Notes under the pieces: generated by a model
The model's database searches: none
Told to the model about the DNA's origin: nothing
Seen by the model: the letters and a program-made list of their open reading frames with translations, nothing else
NCBI GenBank assembly: GCA_019247755.1
Contig: JAFBAM010000104.1
Span: 1 to 34,514 of the forward strand
Length of the DNA: 34,514 nt
Reading direction: 5' to 3'
From: Sphingomonas sp.
GTDB lineage: Bacteria; Pseudomonadota; Alphaproteobacteria; Sphingomonadales; Sphingomonadaceae
Program-made: the position numbers and the translations under genes
Shown: piece by piece, positions 26,977-34,514 of the stretch
Numbering within the stretch: the first letter of the stretch is position 1
Layout of the letters: every line of letters begins with the position of its first letter

Positions 26977-27033
26977 TTCCGATGACTCCCGACCACGCTT
27001 GCTGACAGAGGAGTATCCCGGCATCTACTCAGG

Positions 27034-27654
27034 ATGGAAGACAATATCCTGAGTAGAACGAGGACCGTCCATCGGGCCGACCAGGCCGCCCTCTTCGCAA
27101 CGTCGAGCAAGCGAAGGATGCTTATGATGTTCGCGCCCGAGGCGCTTTCGGTGTCTGAGGCCGCCGCTCGCTCGAATTTCGAGCTGAAGCGGTTCCATTA
27201 TCATGTTGGCCGGCTGTTCAAGGCTGGCCTGCTCAAAGTGGATTCCGTCCGAACTCGGGCGGGTCGAGCGATCAAGCTTTACCGGACGGTCGCGCCCGCC
27301 TTCTACGTTCCGAGTGAGGCGCTTCCGAAGCCATCGACAGATGAAATCGCGAAGGAGCTTCGTGAGCTGCTTCAAGCAGACGAAGCGCAGGCGAGTGCGG
27401 GTATATTGGTCAGCCTCGGGGCCAACATGGAGCCCAAAGTCGAGTTCATTTCCGCGGAAGGGCACAAGCGCAACGGCTTCGAGCTGTGGCGCATCCTGCG
27501 GCTCAAGCGGATAGATTACGAGCGCTTGCGAAGCGAACTCGATGCAGTGCTAAGCCGCTATCAGGACTGCTCCGACAAGGAGGGTAACGTCTACCTGATG
27601 CATGCCGGCGGCGCGCTTCGCGAGCGTTACGAGGGTGTTGTCGATAACGCCTAG
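27034..27654 (+). CDS. Winged-helix (ArsR-like) transcriptional regulator
   Basis: FATSSKRRMLMMFAPEALSVSEAAARSNFELKRFHYHVGRLFKAGLLKVDSVRTRAGRAIKLYRTVAPAFYV; divergent to the serine hydrolase. Confidence 0.75.
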   Translation: MEDNILSRTRTVHRADQAALFATSSKRRMLMMFAPEALSVSEAAARSNFELKRFHYHVGRLFKAGLLKVDSVRTRAGRAIKLYRTVAPAFYVPSEALPKPSTDEIAKELRELLQADEAQASAGILVSLGANMEPKVEFISAEGHKRNGFELWRILRLKRIDYERLRSELDAVLSRYQDCSDKEGNVYLMHAGGALRERYEGVVDNA

Positions 27655-27680
27655 GGTCCACGCACTCGCAACACGGGAAT

Positions 27681-27740
27681 GTCAGCTTTCCACCCAAAGC
27701 TGCCGCTAGGCTAGCCTCCGTATTCGACCCAAAGCAGACG
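27681..27740 (+). repeat. Hairpin repeat R9 (two units)
   Basis: GTCAGCTTTCCACCCAAAGCTGCC and CTCCGTATTCGACCCAAAGCAGAC. Confidence 0.8.
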
Positions 27741-27775
27741 TTGCGGTATCCCCGTGCTTGTAGCAGCGTTGCACG

Positions 27776-27961
27776 ATGAAGCGTTGGTGGTTGCTCTACG
27801 CCCTGACTTTGCTGCTCTTGGCGCTTTACGTGCTTTGGATTTTGAGAGGCATCACGCCGGAAACGAAATGCAAACAGGGCGGGGGTTTTTACAGCAACGC
27901 CTATCGAACCTGCATGTACGCAGAGCCTCCAGCCGCCCCGATCAGAAATGTCGGCCACTAA
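27776..27961 (+). CDS. Small membrane/secreted protein (61 aa)
   Basis: MKRWWLLYALTLLLLALYVLWILRGITPETKCKQGGGFYSNAYRTCMYAEPPAAPIRNVGH. Confidence 0.65.
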   Translation: MKRWWLLYALTLLLLALYVLWILRGITPETKCKQGGGFYSNAYRTCMYAEPPAAPIRNVGH

Positions 27962-27962
27962 C

Positions 27963-27986
27963 GTCAGCGTTCCACCCATTGCTGAC
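27963..27986 (+). repeat. Hairpin repeat R10
   Basis: GTCAGCGTTCCACCCATTGCTGAC, one nucleotide after the stop at 27961. Confidence 0.75.
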
Positions 27987-28013
27987 GGACAGGCTTGGCT
28001 TCATGATCGTTGC

Positions 28014-28661
28014 ATGAAGGTTCGATTGCTCCTGATGGCTTCGCTCCTTGCCGTCGGAGCGTCGGCGAGGGCGGAACCAGAGACCGACGCGAAACACGCG
28101 ATCCAGGCCATGTATTCATACGGCGGTTGCGTGGTCGATTTTTCTCCGTCGCGCACGCGACGAGTCCTCAGCATGGTTCCCGGCTCCAAGGAAGAACAGG
28201 CGCTGCTGAGGTCAGTTACCGACGACCGGTGCATCAATGGTCACGGCGGCTCGCAATATCTCTTCTTTGAGCCTGAGATGCTCCGGGGAGCTATCGCAGA
28301 GGCCATCCTGCACTTGGACCAAAAGCGCGGCACGAAAGCCAAGATGACGGATGCCCCTGCGCCCTTTGCGCCATTGTCGCCAAAGGATTTGGAAGGGCTG
28401 AGCACCGAAGGAAAATCAACATTGCTGGTATTGGACGTTGCCCAATGCCTGGTTGCGTCTGACGCACAAGACGTAAATGCGCTCTTGGACACCGATCCGG
28501 CCTCGCAGGAAGAGGGGCAGGCATTCGCGAAGTTGGTGCCGCATCTCGGACCGTGCATTCCGAATGGAAGGCAGGTGACGCTGGCAAAGCCTCGGCTTCG
28601 TGGCGCTTTGGCTGAGGCGGTTTATCGGTCTGCTTTCGTAATGGCTCCGGCATCGCGCTAG
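28014..28661 (+). CDS. Secreted hypothetical protein (215 aa)
   Basis: Signal peptide MKVRLLLMASLLAVGASARA; longer ORF N-terminus MSATNVSVPPIADG is translated repeat R10. Confidence 0.7.
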   Translation: MKVRLLLMASLLAVGASARAEPETDAKHAIQAMYSYGGCVVDFSPSRTRRVLSMVPGSKEEQALLRSVTDDRCINGHGGSQYLFFEPEMLRGAIAEAILHLDQKRGTKAKMTDAPAPFAPLSPKDLEGLSTEGKSTLLVLDVAQCLVASDAQDVNALLDTDPASQEEGQAFAKLVPHLGPCIPNGRQVTLAKPRLRGALAEAVYRSAFVMAPASR

Positions 28662-28691
28662 AGTCAGTTTTCCACCCAAAACGGACTCTAG
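28658..28691 (+). repeat. Hairpin repeat R11
   Basis: CTAGAGTCAGTTTT-CCACCC-AAAACGGACTCTAG; one mismatch in a 14-position stem; overlaps stop codon TAG 28659-28661. Confidence 0.9.
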
Positions 28692-28788
28692 CGACATCCC
28701 TAACAAATCGGCATCTGCAACTGGTGCCACTAGCGCTTCGCTCTCCTGGAATTGTAGTCCAAGCAACCCAATCGAGCGTTAGGGACTA

Positions 28789-29493
28789 ATGTTTCGAGCG
28801 CTCGCCCTTGCTCTCACGGACCTTGGTCGCGGCCGGATCCTTGTGATCATGCTTCAAGCGATTGCGATCTCGATCCTTATCTTCGTCCTCATGGCCGGTA
28901 TCCTGATTTGGCTCCTGACGGGTTCAGATCCGTGCGCCCTCGGTGGTATGGGCAGTTGTCCTGTTGGGGTCGGCGGAAGCACGATCGGTGCCATCTCCCT
29001 GACCCTGCTTGCGGCGTGGTTCCTGTTCCCCGCCGTTGCTCTTACCGTGATTGCGACGTTCACGGATCGCATTGCTGCTGCAGTCGAACAGCAGCATTAT
29101 CCGGGGCCCGCAGAAACCGCCCGACCGGTCGGGTTGGGCCGCGGGTTGCTCCTTGGCCTGAAGTCCGCCGGCCGACTCATTCTATTCAATCTTGTAGCGC
29201 TGCCGTTCTACGTCCTGCTGCTGATCACAGGGGTAGGGCCCTTCATTTTGTTTGTGATCGTCAATGGGATCGCGTTCGGGCGGGATGTCGCCGAGATCGC
29301 AGCGGCCCGCCATGGCGATCCCTCCTCACGTAGGGCCTGGCTGAAGGCGACGCGAGGGCAACAGCACTCGATTGGCGTACTGATCAGCGCTCTTTTGCTG
29401 GTGCCGGTCGTCAATCTGCTTGCGCCAGTTCTAGGGGCCGCGGCCGGCATTCATCTATTCAACGGATCATTCTGGTCGAAGGCGGGCCACTGA
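28789..29493 (+). CDS. EI24/CysZ-like membrane protein
   Basis: MFRALALALTDLGRGRIL..., multiple TM segments, LLLITGVGPFILFVIVNGIAFGRDVAEIAAARHGDP. Confidence 0.65.
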   Translation: MFRALALALTDLGRGRILVIMLQAIAISILIFVLMAGILIWLLTGSDPCALGGMGSCPVGVGGSTIGAISLTLLAAWFLFPAVALTVIATFTDRIAAAVEQQHYPGPAETARPVGLGRGLLLGLKSAGRLILFNLVALPFYVLLLITGVGPFILFVIVNGIAFGRDVAEIAAARHGDPSSRRAWLKATRGQQHSIGVLISALLLVPVVNLLAPVLGAAAGIHLFNGSFWSKAGH

Positions 29494-29715
29494 CGAGCTC
29501 AAGGCGCCATCTGCATCAAAACAACATCTGCATCCGGTGCCACGAAAAAGAGGGCCTTGAGAAACCGGCTGGGATTTCGGCTAGGATCTGAGGCCACAAA
29601 GCTCTCTGGGACAGCGATTCTGATGTGCCGGGAGGCCACAGGTGCCGGAGAAATGGGCACAATTCTGACTTCCGACAATGCATCTAAGTTATTGATAATA
29701 AAGAAGAAAACTGTG

Positions 29716-29791
29716 TGGTGCCGGATGCAGGATTCGAACCCGCGACCTTCGGTTTACAAAACCGCTGCTCTACCAACTGAGCTAATCCGGC
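29716..29791 (-). tRNA. tRNA-Thr (anticodon UGU), CCA encoded
   Basis: Reverse strand GCCGGATTAGCTCAGTTGGTAGAGCAGCGGTTTTGTAAACCGAAGGTCGCGGGTTCGAATCCTGCATCCGGCACCA; acceptor GCCGGAT/ATCCGGC, loop TTTGTAA. Confidence 0.95.
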
Positions 29792-29808
29792 CCGCGGACG
29801 CCTCTGAA

Positions 29809-30663
29809 TTATAGCACGCCGAACGTCCACCCCTCGGTCCTGGCGATTTGGGGCGTCAGGCCTTCGGGTTCAAAGGCTCGCGGTTCGGTCAGCGCGAGCT
29901 GCCGCATTCCCGCGGCCGTCACGAGCGCGTCGGTCTGGTGGTCGTTGGGCTCGAAGCGAAGGCGCGCCGGGGGGCTGCCGAGGCCTTCAAGTGCAAAGTT
30001 GAGTTGCTGGCGCGTGCGGAGTTTGGTCCCGCTCATCGCTGCGCGGCGCAGGTAAATGCGGGTGTAAATCTCTACCACGGCGCTGCCATGTTGCGGCAGC
30101 GGGTCCATCGGCCAGATTGCGACCTTGCCGTCAAGCTGGTGAAGGAACCGCATGCCGGAAAAGCTGGCCTTAGCGACCTGCGCTGCGCCGATCGCGTCGT
30201 AGGCACTCGCCGTCTTGCGTCCGCCCTGCGCGTTCAGCCGAGCATCGCATTGGCGGAAGCGGACGAAGTCAGCCTTCGTCCCGTCGGCGATGCCGAAATA
30301 GAAGTGGGGGCGATGCGCTACCTCGAGGAAGCTGGCCGCGCCGAGGTCTTCGTCGTCGCACTTCGCATCGACATAGGCCCAGAATTGTCGCGCCGTTTTC
30401 GGGACATCAGGTTCACCCGGTAGATATTCGCCGCGTTCGATCAGCGGTGGCGCAAAGCTGAAGTCGAAGCCAAATAACGTCGGCTCCTTTGCTGCCTGCC
30501 GAAGCAGCCAATGGAGGACCTCCTCACGAGACCAGACATGCCCCGGACGGATGAGGCGCGGTGCTGCCTCGCCGCGCGCCTCGGCAATGGCGATGCCCTT
30601 GTGCCTCTTGCCTTTCGCGCCCGACCAGTCGATCGCGACGTACGCCGCGAAGCGATGGGTCAC
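29809..30663 (-). CDS. RNase H-fold/DUF429-like protein
   Basis: YVAIDWSGAKGKRHKGIAIAEA N-terminus; GFDFSFAPP; FEPNDHQTDALVTAAGMRQLA. Confidence 0.6.
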   Translation of the reverse strand: MTHRFAAYVAIDWSGAKGKRHKGIAIAEARGEAAPRLIRPGHVWSREEVLHWLLRQAAKEPTLFGFDFSFAPPLIERGEYLPGEPDVPKTARQFWAYVDAKCDDEDLGAASFLEVAHRPHFYFGIADGTKADFVRFRQCDARLNAQGGRKTASAYDAIGAAQVAKASFSGMRFLHQLDGKVAIWPMDPLPQHGSAVVEIYTRIYLRRAAMSGTKLRTRQQLNFALEGLGSPPARLRFEPNDHQTDALVTAAGMRQLALTEPRAFEPEGLTPQIARTEGWTFGVL

Positions 30664-31004
30664 TTGCGCTTGCGCGGCCGCGCCTTCGGCTTGGCGGCGA
30701 CGAAGTCACGCGAGCGCCCGATCACTTCACGCACCCGCTCCGGGTCGCTGCTGTCGTAGCGGATCAGAACGCCTTCCCAGCCGACATAATGGGGCGTCTG
30801 CCAGAAGGTCTGCGGATCGGTCTCCTTCAGCATCTCGATGCTGTCGAGGTCGATCGCGATGCCGAACGAGGTGTCGGCCTCATGGCTCGGAAACAGGAAC
30901 GCGCGGCCGTTGGAAACGACCTTCACCGCCGGCTTGCCGTAGCTGGTGCCGCGTTCCGTATCCGGCAGCGTCAGCGCGAAGGCGACCGCCTGGTCGAAGG
31001 TCAT
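30660..31004 (-). CDS. MmcQ/YjbR family protein
   Basis: MTFDQAVAFALTLPDTERGTSYGKPAVKVVSNGRAFLFPSHEADTSFGIAIDLDSIEMLKETDPQTFWQTPHYVGWEGVLIRYD; 4-nt overlap with the downstream gene. Confidence 0.8.
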   Translation of the reverse strand: MTFDQAVAFALTLPDTERGTSYGKPAVKVVSNGRAFLFPSHEADTSFGIAIDLDSIEMLKETDPQTFWQTPHYVGWEGVLIRYDSSDPERVREVIGRSRDFVAAKPKARPRKRK

Positions 31005-32302
31005 CAGACCAGGGGCGGCTGATCGTCCGACGGCGCGGGGTTGCCGCGAATGCGCTTCGGCGGCGCCGGCCGCGCGGGCGGGCCGACGTCCGCCCACCGC
31101 TCCAGCGTTCGCGCGGCGGCATCGCGGCCGCCAAGGCCGAATGCGAGCGCCGCAGCCACAGCCGCGGAACCGAGGATCAAGCCGAACGCCATTTGAACGA
31201 TTGCGTCCGCCAGGCCCATGAAGGTGAGCCCGATCGCCGTGAACAGCGCGATGATCGCGTAGCGAACGAGGGTTTGCGCAAAGCCGCCTTCGCCCGTGCC
31301 GCTACCGACGAGGTTGGCAATGATTCTGGCGAGGAAAATGCCAACAACGACGATCAACGACCCGAAGATCACCTTGCCGCCAAGCGCGGTGACCTGCGCG
31401 AGGAAAATCGCGATGTCATCTCCGCCCAACTGCCGCGCAGCCTCGATCGACGCCGCGAGGATGATGGCGATCATTGCGACGTTGGCGACGATCCGCGACG
31501 GGAAGGCGCTTGCCGGGAGCACGCCCGTCGAGCGGATCGCGTCATCGAACCCGGTCGGTGGAAGGATCGCTTCGATGATCGTCTTCAGGAACCGCGCCGC
31601 CACGAAAGCGATTCCGATCCACAGGGCGGCCGCGAGCACGCGCGGGATGGCCGCCAGAATCTCGTTCAGCATCGTAATCGCCGGTCCCGAGATCGCTTCG
31701 ATCCCCAGCACCTGAAGCGCCGCGATGGCGACCGGAATGATGATAAGCGCATAAACAAGCACGCCAGCAGCTCGCGCCAAGCTGGCGCGGGTCATGCCCG
31801 TGGCCGCTCCTGGCGGAACGGCCTCGGGAGAAGTCCTCACGGTGCCTTCGGTCGAACCGATGCCGACGCGGGCCAGCAATCCGTCGATGTTTGCGGCGAT
31901 GAGGACAGTCTCGACCAGCCGCCGAACGATCCGCGCAACGATAAGGCCAATGAAGAAGATCAGGCCGGCGCCGATCAGCTTTGGAAGGAAGGCGAAGATG
32001 TCGGTGACGAGCTCATTGATGGGGGCAAGAATCTGACCGATGCCGAGAAACTGCAGCGCGGCCATGATGCCGACCAGCCAGATGATCAGTTTGGCAATCG
32101 TGCCGAGCTGGTGCCCGACGGTCTCTTCGGGGGCGCCCGTCATATGCTTCCTGAGCGCAGGAGTTCGGTCGATCGCTTTCTGTATCACCCATTTGACAGC
32201 CCGGGCGACGGCCCAGGTGGCAATCAGGATCAGGATCGCAATGACGATTTTCGGTCCCCAGTTCATTAGCTGGGCCTGCCAATAAGCGCTCGTGTCGTAC
32301 AT
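31004..32302 (-). CDS. Mechanosensitive ion channel-like protein (TM-helix repeat)
   Basis: Repeated units WGPKIVIAILILIATWAVARAVKWVIQKAID, LIGAGLIFFIGLIVARIVRRLVETVLIAANIDGLLARVGIG, FLARIIANLVGSGTGEGGFAQTLVRYAIIALFTAIGLTFMGLADAIVQMAF. Confidence 0.8.
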   Translation of the reverse strand: MYDTSAYWQAQLMNWGPKIVIAILILIATWAVARAVKWVIQKAIDRTPALRKHMTGAPEETVGHQLGTIAKLIIWLVGIMAALQFLGIGQILAPINELVTDIFAFLPKLIGAGLIFFIGLIVARIVRRLVETVLIAANIDGLLARVGIGSTEGTVRTSPEAVPPGAATGMTRASLARAAGVLVYALIIIPVAIAALQVLGIEAISGPAITMLNEILAAIPRVLAAALWIGIAFVAARFLKTIIEAILPPTGFDDAIRSTGVLPASAFPSRIVANVAMIAIILAASIEAARQLGGDDIAIFLAQVTALGGKVIFGSLIVVVGIFLARIIANLVGSGTGEGGFAQTLVRYAIIALFTAIGLTFMGLADAIVQMAFGLILGSAAVAAALAFGLGGRDAAARTLERWADVGPPARPAPPKRIRGNPAPSDDQPPLV

Positions 32303-32330
32303 CGCTGTCGCTCCCTCGACTTTGCGCGGC

Positions 32331-33677
32331 TTAACCCGCGTCTTCACTCCTTTGTTGCAACTCCTTGCGCCGCTGCTCCCAATATTCCAAGCGCTCCTTC
32401 ACCCGCGCTTCGAACCCGCGGTCGCTCGGCTCGTAAAAGGCCTGCGGCTCCATCTCCTCCGGCCAATAGTCCTGGCCGGAAAAGGCCTCATCGGCATCAT
32501 GATCGTAGGCGTAGCCCTTGCCGTAACCGACGTTCTTCATGAGCTTGGTCGGTGCATTCAGGATCTGCATCGGAGGCATCAGCGAGCCTGTCTCCTTCGC
32601 TGAGGACCAGGCTTTCTTCTGGGCCATGTAGGCAGCGTTCGATTTGGGCGCGGTGGCGAGGTAGAGGCAGGCCTGGACGATGCCGATCTCACCCTCCGGC
32701 GAGCCGAGGAAATCATACATTTCCTTCGCGGCCAGGCACTGCAACAGGGCGTTTGGGTCGGCCATGCCGATGTCCTCGACCGCGGCGCGGGTGAGGCGGC
32801 GCAGTACGTAGAGCGGTTCTTCGCCGGCGACGAGCATTCGCGCGAGATAATAGAGTGCTGCCTGCGGGTCGGAGCCGCGGATCGTTTTATGCAGCGCTGA
32901 AATGAGGTTGTAGTGACCCTCCCGGTCCTTGTCGTAGACGGGCACGCGGCGGTGAAGCAGATCGCTGAGCTCGGTGGGCCCGAGCAGCTGCTCGATCGCG
33001 ATCGAGAACAGCGTCTCGACCTGATTGAGGAGAAAGCGTCCGTCGCCGTCGGCACTGGCGATCAGGGCTTCGCGTGCCTCGGATGTAACCGGCAGCTTGC
33101 GATCTTCAAGGGATTCAGCGCGACCCACGAGCTCCTCCAGGGCCGTGTGATCGAGGCGCCGGAGGATCAAGACCTGGCAGCGTGACAGCAGCGCCGCGTT
33201 GATCTCGAAGCTCGGGTTCTCCGTCGTCGCCCCGACGAGCGTGACGGTGCCGTTCTCCACGTAGGGGAGGAAGCCGTCCTGCTGGGCGCGGTTGAAGCGG
33301 TGGATCTCATCCACGAATAGCAGGGTCTGTTGTCCGGCTCGAGCCGCAGTCGCGGCCTCGGCGAATACTTTCTTGAGATCCGCGACGCCGGAAAAAACTG
33401 CAGAGATTGCCACGAAGCGCATCCCGACTGCGCCTGCGAGCAGCCGGGCAATGGTCGTCTTGCCCGTGCCCGGCGGTCCCCACAGGATCATGGAGGCCAA
33501 GCGCCCGGCCGCGACCATACGCCCGATCGCGCCGTCGGGCCCTGTCAAATGCTCCTGCCCGACGACTTCGTCGAGCGAGCGCGGCCGCAGCCGGTCGGCA
33601 AGCGGCGCGGTGGCGGGCGGCGCCTCGGGCTCCCGCGCCGGAACATCCTGGTCGGCAAAGAGGTCGGCCATCGCCAT
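32331..33677 (-). CDS. rarA: Replication-associated recombination protein A
   Basis: PLADRLRPRSLDEVVGQEHLTGPDGAIGRMVAAGRLASMILWGPPGTGKTTIARLLAG; LLFVDEIHRFNRAQQDGFLPYVENGTVTLVGATTENPSFEINAALLSRCQVLIL. Confidence 0.97.
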   Translation of the reverse strand: MAMADLFADQDVPAREPEAPPATAPLADRLRPRSLDEVVGQEHLTGPDGAIGRMVAAGRLASMILWGPPGTGKTTIARLLAGAVGMRFVAISAVFSGVADLKKVFAEAATAARAGQQTLLFVDEIHRFNRAQQDGFLPYVENGTVTLVGATTENPSFEINAALLSRCQVLILRRLDHTALEELVGRAESLEDRKLPVTSEAREALIASADGDGRFLLNQVETLFSIAIEQLLGPTELSDLLHRRVPVYDKDREGHYNLISALHKTIRGSDPQAALYYLARMLVAGEEPLYVLRRLTRAAVEDIGMADPNALLQCLAAKEMYDFLGSPEGEIGIVQACLYLATAPKSNAAYMAQKKAWSSAKETGSLMPPMQILNAPTKLMKNVGYGKGYAYDHDADEAFSGQDYWPEEMEPQAFYEPSDRGFEARVKERLEYWEQRRKELQQRSEDAG

Positions 33678-33731
33678 CCGCTAATAATCACCGGGACGAA
33701 AAATGCACGAAGCGGCTTGTCGGCGATGCAA

Positions 33732-33747
33732 CTAAGATATATCTTAG
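33732..33747 (+). promoter_or_regulatory. Perfect 16-bp palindrome, probable PadR operator
   Basis: CTAAGATATATCTTAG, 23 nt before the ATG at 33771. Confidence 0.75.
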
Positions 33748-33770
33748 ACACATCGAAAAGGAGGACGTGA

Positions 33771-34400
33771 ATGAGACACAGGCATCATGGATGCGGCCCG
33801 CGGGGTCACCTCGAGTTCGCATTGCCCGAGGCATTGATCGCGATGCGCGGCGGGCGCGGCTGGCAGGGCAATTGGGGGCCGTTCCACTTCGACTTCGGAG
33901 ATGAGGGCTGGAGCGGCGGTCGCCGCGGCCGTCGTGCACGCCGGATGTTCGAGAGCGGCGAGCTTCGCCTAGTGCTGTTGAAACTGATCGCGGATGAGCC
34001 GCGCCACGGCTACGACCTCATCCGGGCGATCGAGGAGCTGACCGGCGGCGAATATGCGCCAAGCCCCGGCGTCGTTTATCCTACCCTGACCCTGCTGCAG
34101 GACATGGGCCTGATCGAGGAAGCCCCGGGCAAGGCCGCACGCAAGCCGTTCCAGGTCACCGACGAAGGCCGCGCTCACCTCGAAGAGCGCGCCGAAGAGA
34201 TTGAAGGCCTGTTCGAACGCCTGAGCGATCTCAAACCCCACGAAGGGACGATGCATGGCTCGCCGGTATGGCGGGCGATGCGCAACCTCGGCGTCGCGCT
34301 CCGCACCCGCATGGCCCAGGGCGATGTAACCCAGGACACCATGCACGACCTCGCCGCCTTGATCGACGAGTTCGCGCAGCGGGTCGAACGTCTGAAGTAA
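33771..34400 (+). CDS. PadR family regulator, YqjI/NfeR-like
   Basis: FESGELRLVLLKLIADEPRHGYDLIRAIEELTGGEYAPSPGVVYPTLTLLQDMGLIEE; His/Cys-containing N-terminus MRHRHHGCGP; RBS AAGGAGG. Confidence 0.93.
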   Translation: MRHRHHGCGPRGHLEFALPEALIAMRGGRGWQGNWGPFHFDFGDEGWSGGRRGRRARRMFESGELRLVLLKLIADEPRHGYDLIRAIEELTGGEYAPSPGVVYPTLTLLQDMGLIEEAPGKAARKPFQVTDEGRAHLEERAEEIEGLFERLSDLKPHEGTMHGSPVWRAMRNLGVALRTRMAQGDVTQDTMHDLAALIDEFAQRVERLK

Positions 34401-34403
34401 TTC

Positions 34404-34514
34404 CTATCGGCCGGTGATCCGGGTCAGGCGGTCGCGTTTGACGATCGCGTGCTTGTAGGCGCGGATCACCGCCGAATTGATCGTGTCCCAGTCCATCCGC
34501 TGAGCGACTTCGAG
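34404..34514 (-). CDS. C-terminal fragment of a CDS running off the window (...LEVAQRMDWDTINSAVIRAYKHAIVKRDRLTRITGR*)
   Basis: Open frame from the window edge to stop at 34404-34406; protein-like; family not recognised. Confidence 0.55.
   Translation of the reverse strand, partial: LEVAQRMDWDTINSAVIRAYKHAIVKRDRLTRITGR

Noticed and set aside
16315-28691. CRISPR array interpretation of the recurring hairpins
   Set aside because: Copies are dispersed singly or as 2-3 adjoining units without regular spacers, and no cas genes are visible.
29638-29650. GGTGCCGGA near the tRNA 3' end as a possible att repeat
   Set aside because: Only about 9 bp match the tRNA end; too short to support an att duplication.
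30551-32269. 572-aa plus-strand ORF
   Set aside because: Antisense to the MmcQ/YjbR and mechanosensitive-channel genes; very Arg/Asp-rich.

Overview
The window is consistent with a sphingomonad-like alphaproteobacterium (inferred from PEPxxWA-CTERM, DUF1800/DUF1501, DUF2924/DUF3489-recombinase and general protein style). It falls into three zones. (1) About 0.67-9.5 kb: a minus-strand run of five secreted DUF11/Ig-like protein genes, including a 1676-aa protein with an Ig/SpaA/DUF11-like N-terminal half and a probable C-terminal outer-membrane beta-barrel. (2) About 9.6-29.5 kb: an accessory region with two DUF4402 genes, three PilZ genes, an orphan Flp pilin too short for the ORF track, a PEP-CTERM protein between two near-identical mini-HTH genes, NUDIX and VOC enzymes, a DUF1800/DUF1501 pair, a DUF3489-DUF2924-serine recombinase module, a class C beta-lactamase-like serine hydrolase with a divergent winged-helix regulator, and several small membrane or secreted proteins. 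This zone contains 11 loci (about 16 units) of a short hairpin repeat. Nine of the 11 loci lie 3' of a stop codon, and their orientation relative to that gene is always the same. (3) About 29.7-34.5 kb: tRNA-Thr(UGU), an RNase H-fold/DUF429-like protein, MmcQ/YjbR, a mechanosensitive-channel-like protein, RarA, and a PadR regulator resembling YqjI with a perfect 16-bp palindrome in its promoter. Strongest leads: the strand-biased 3' hairpin repeat family, the DUF11 plus giant barrel operon, the twin mini-HTH genes, and the hairpin-led microprotein genes around 17.0-17.5 kb. All family calls are from reading the sequence; no searches were run.
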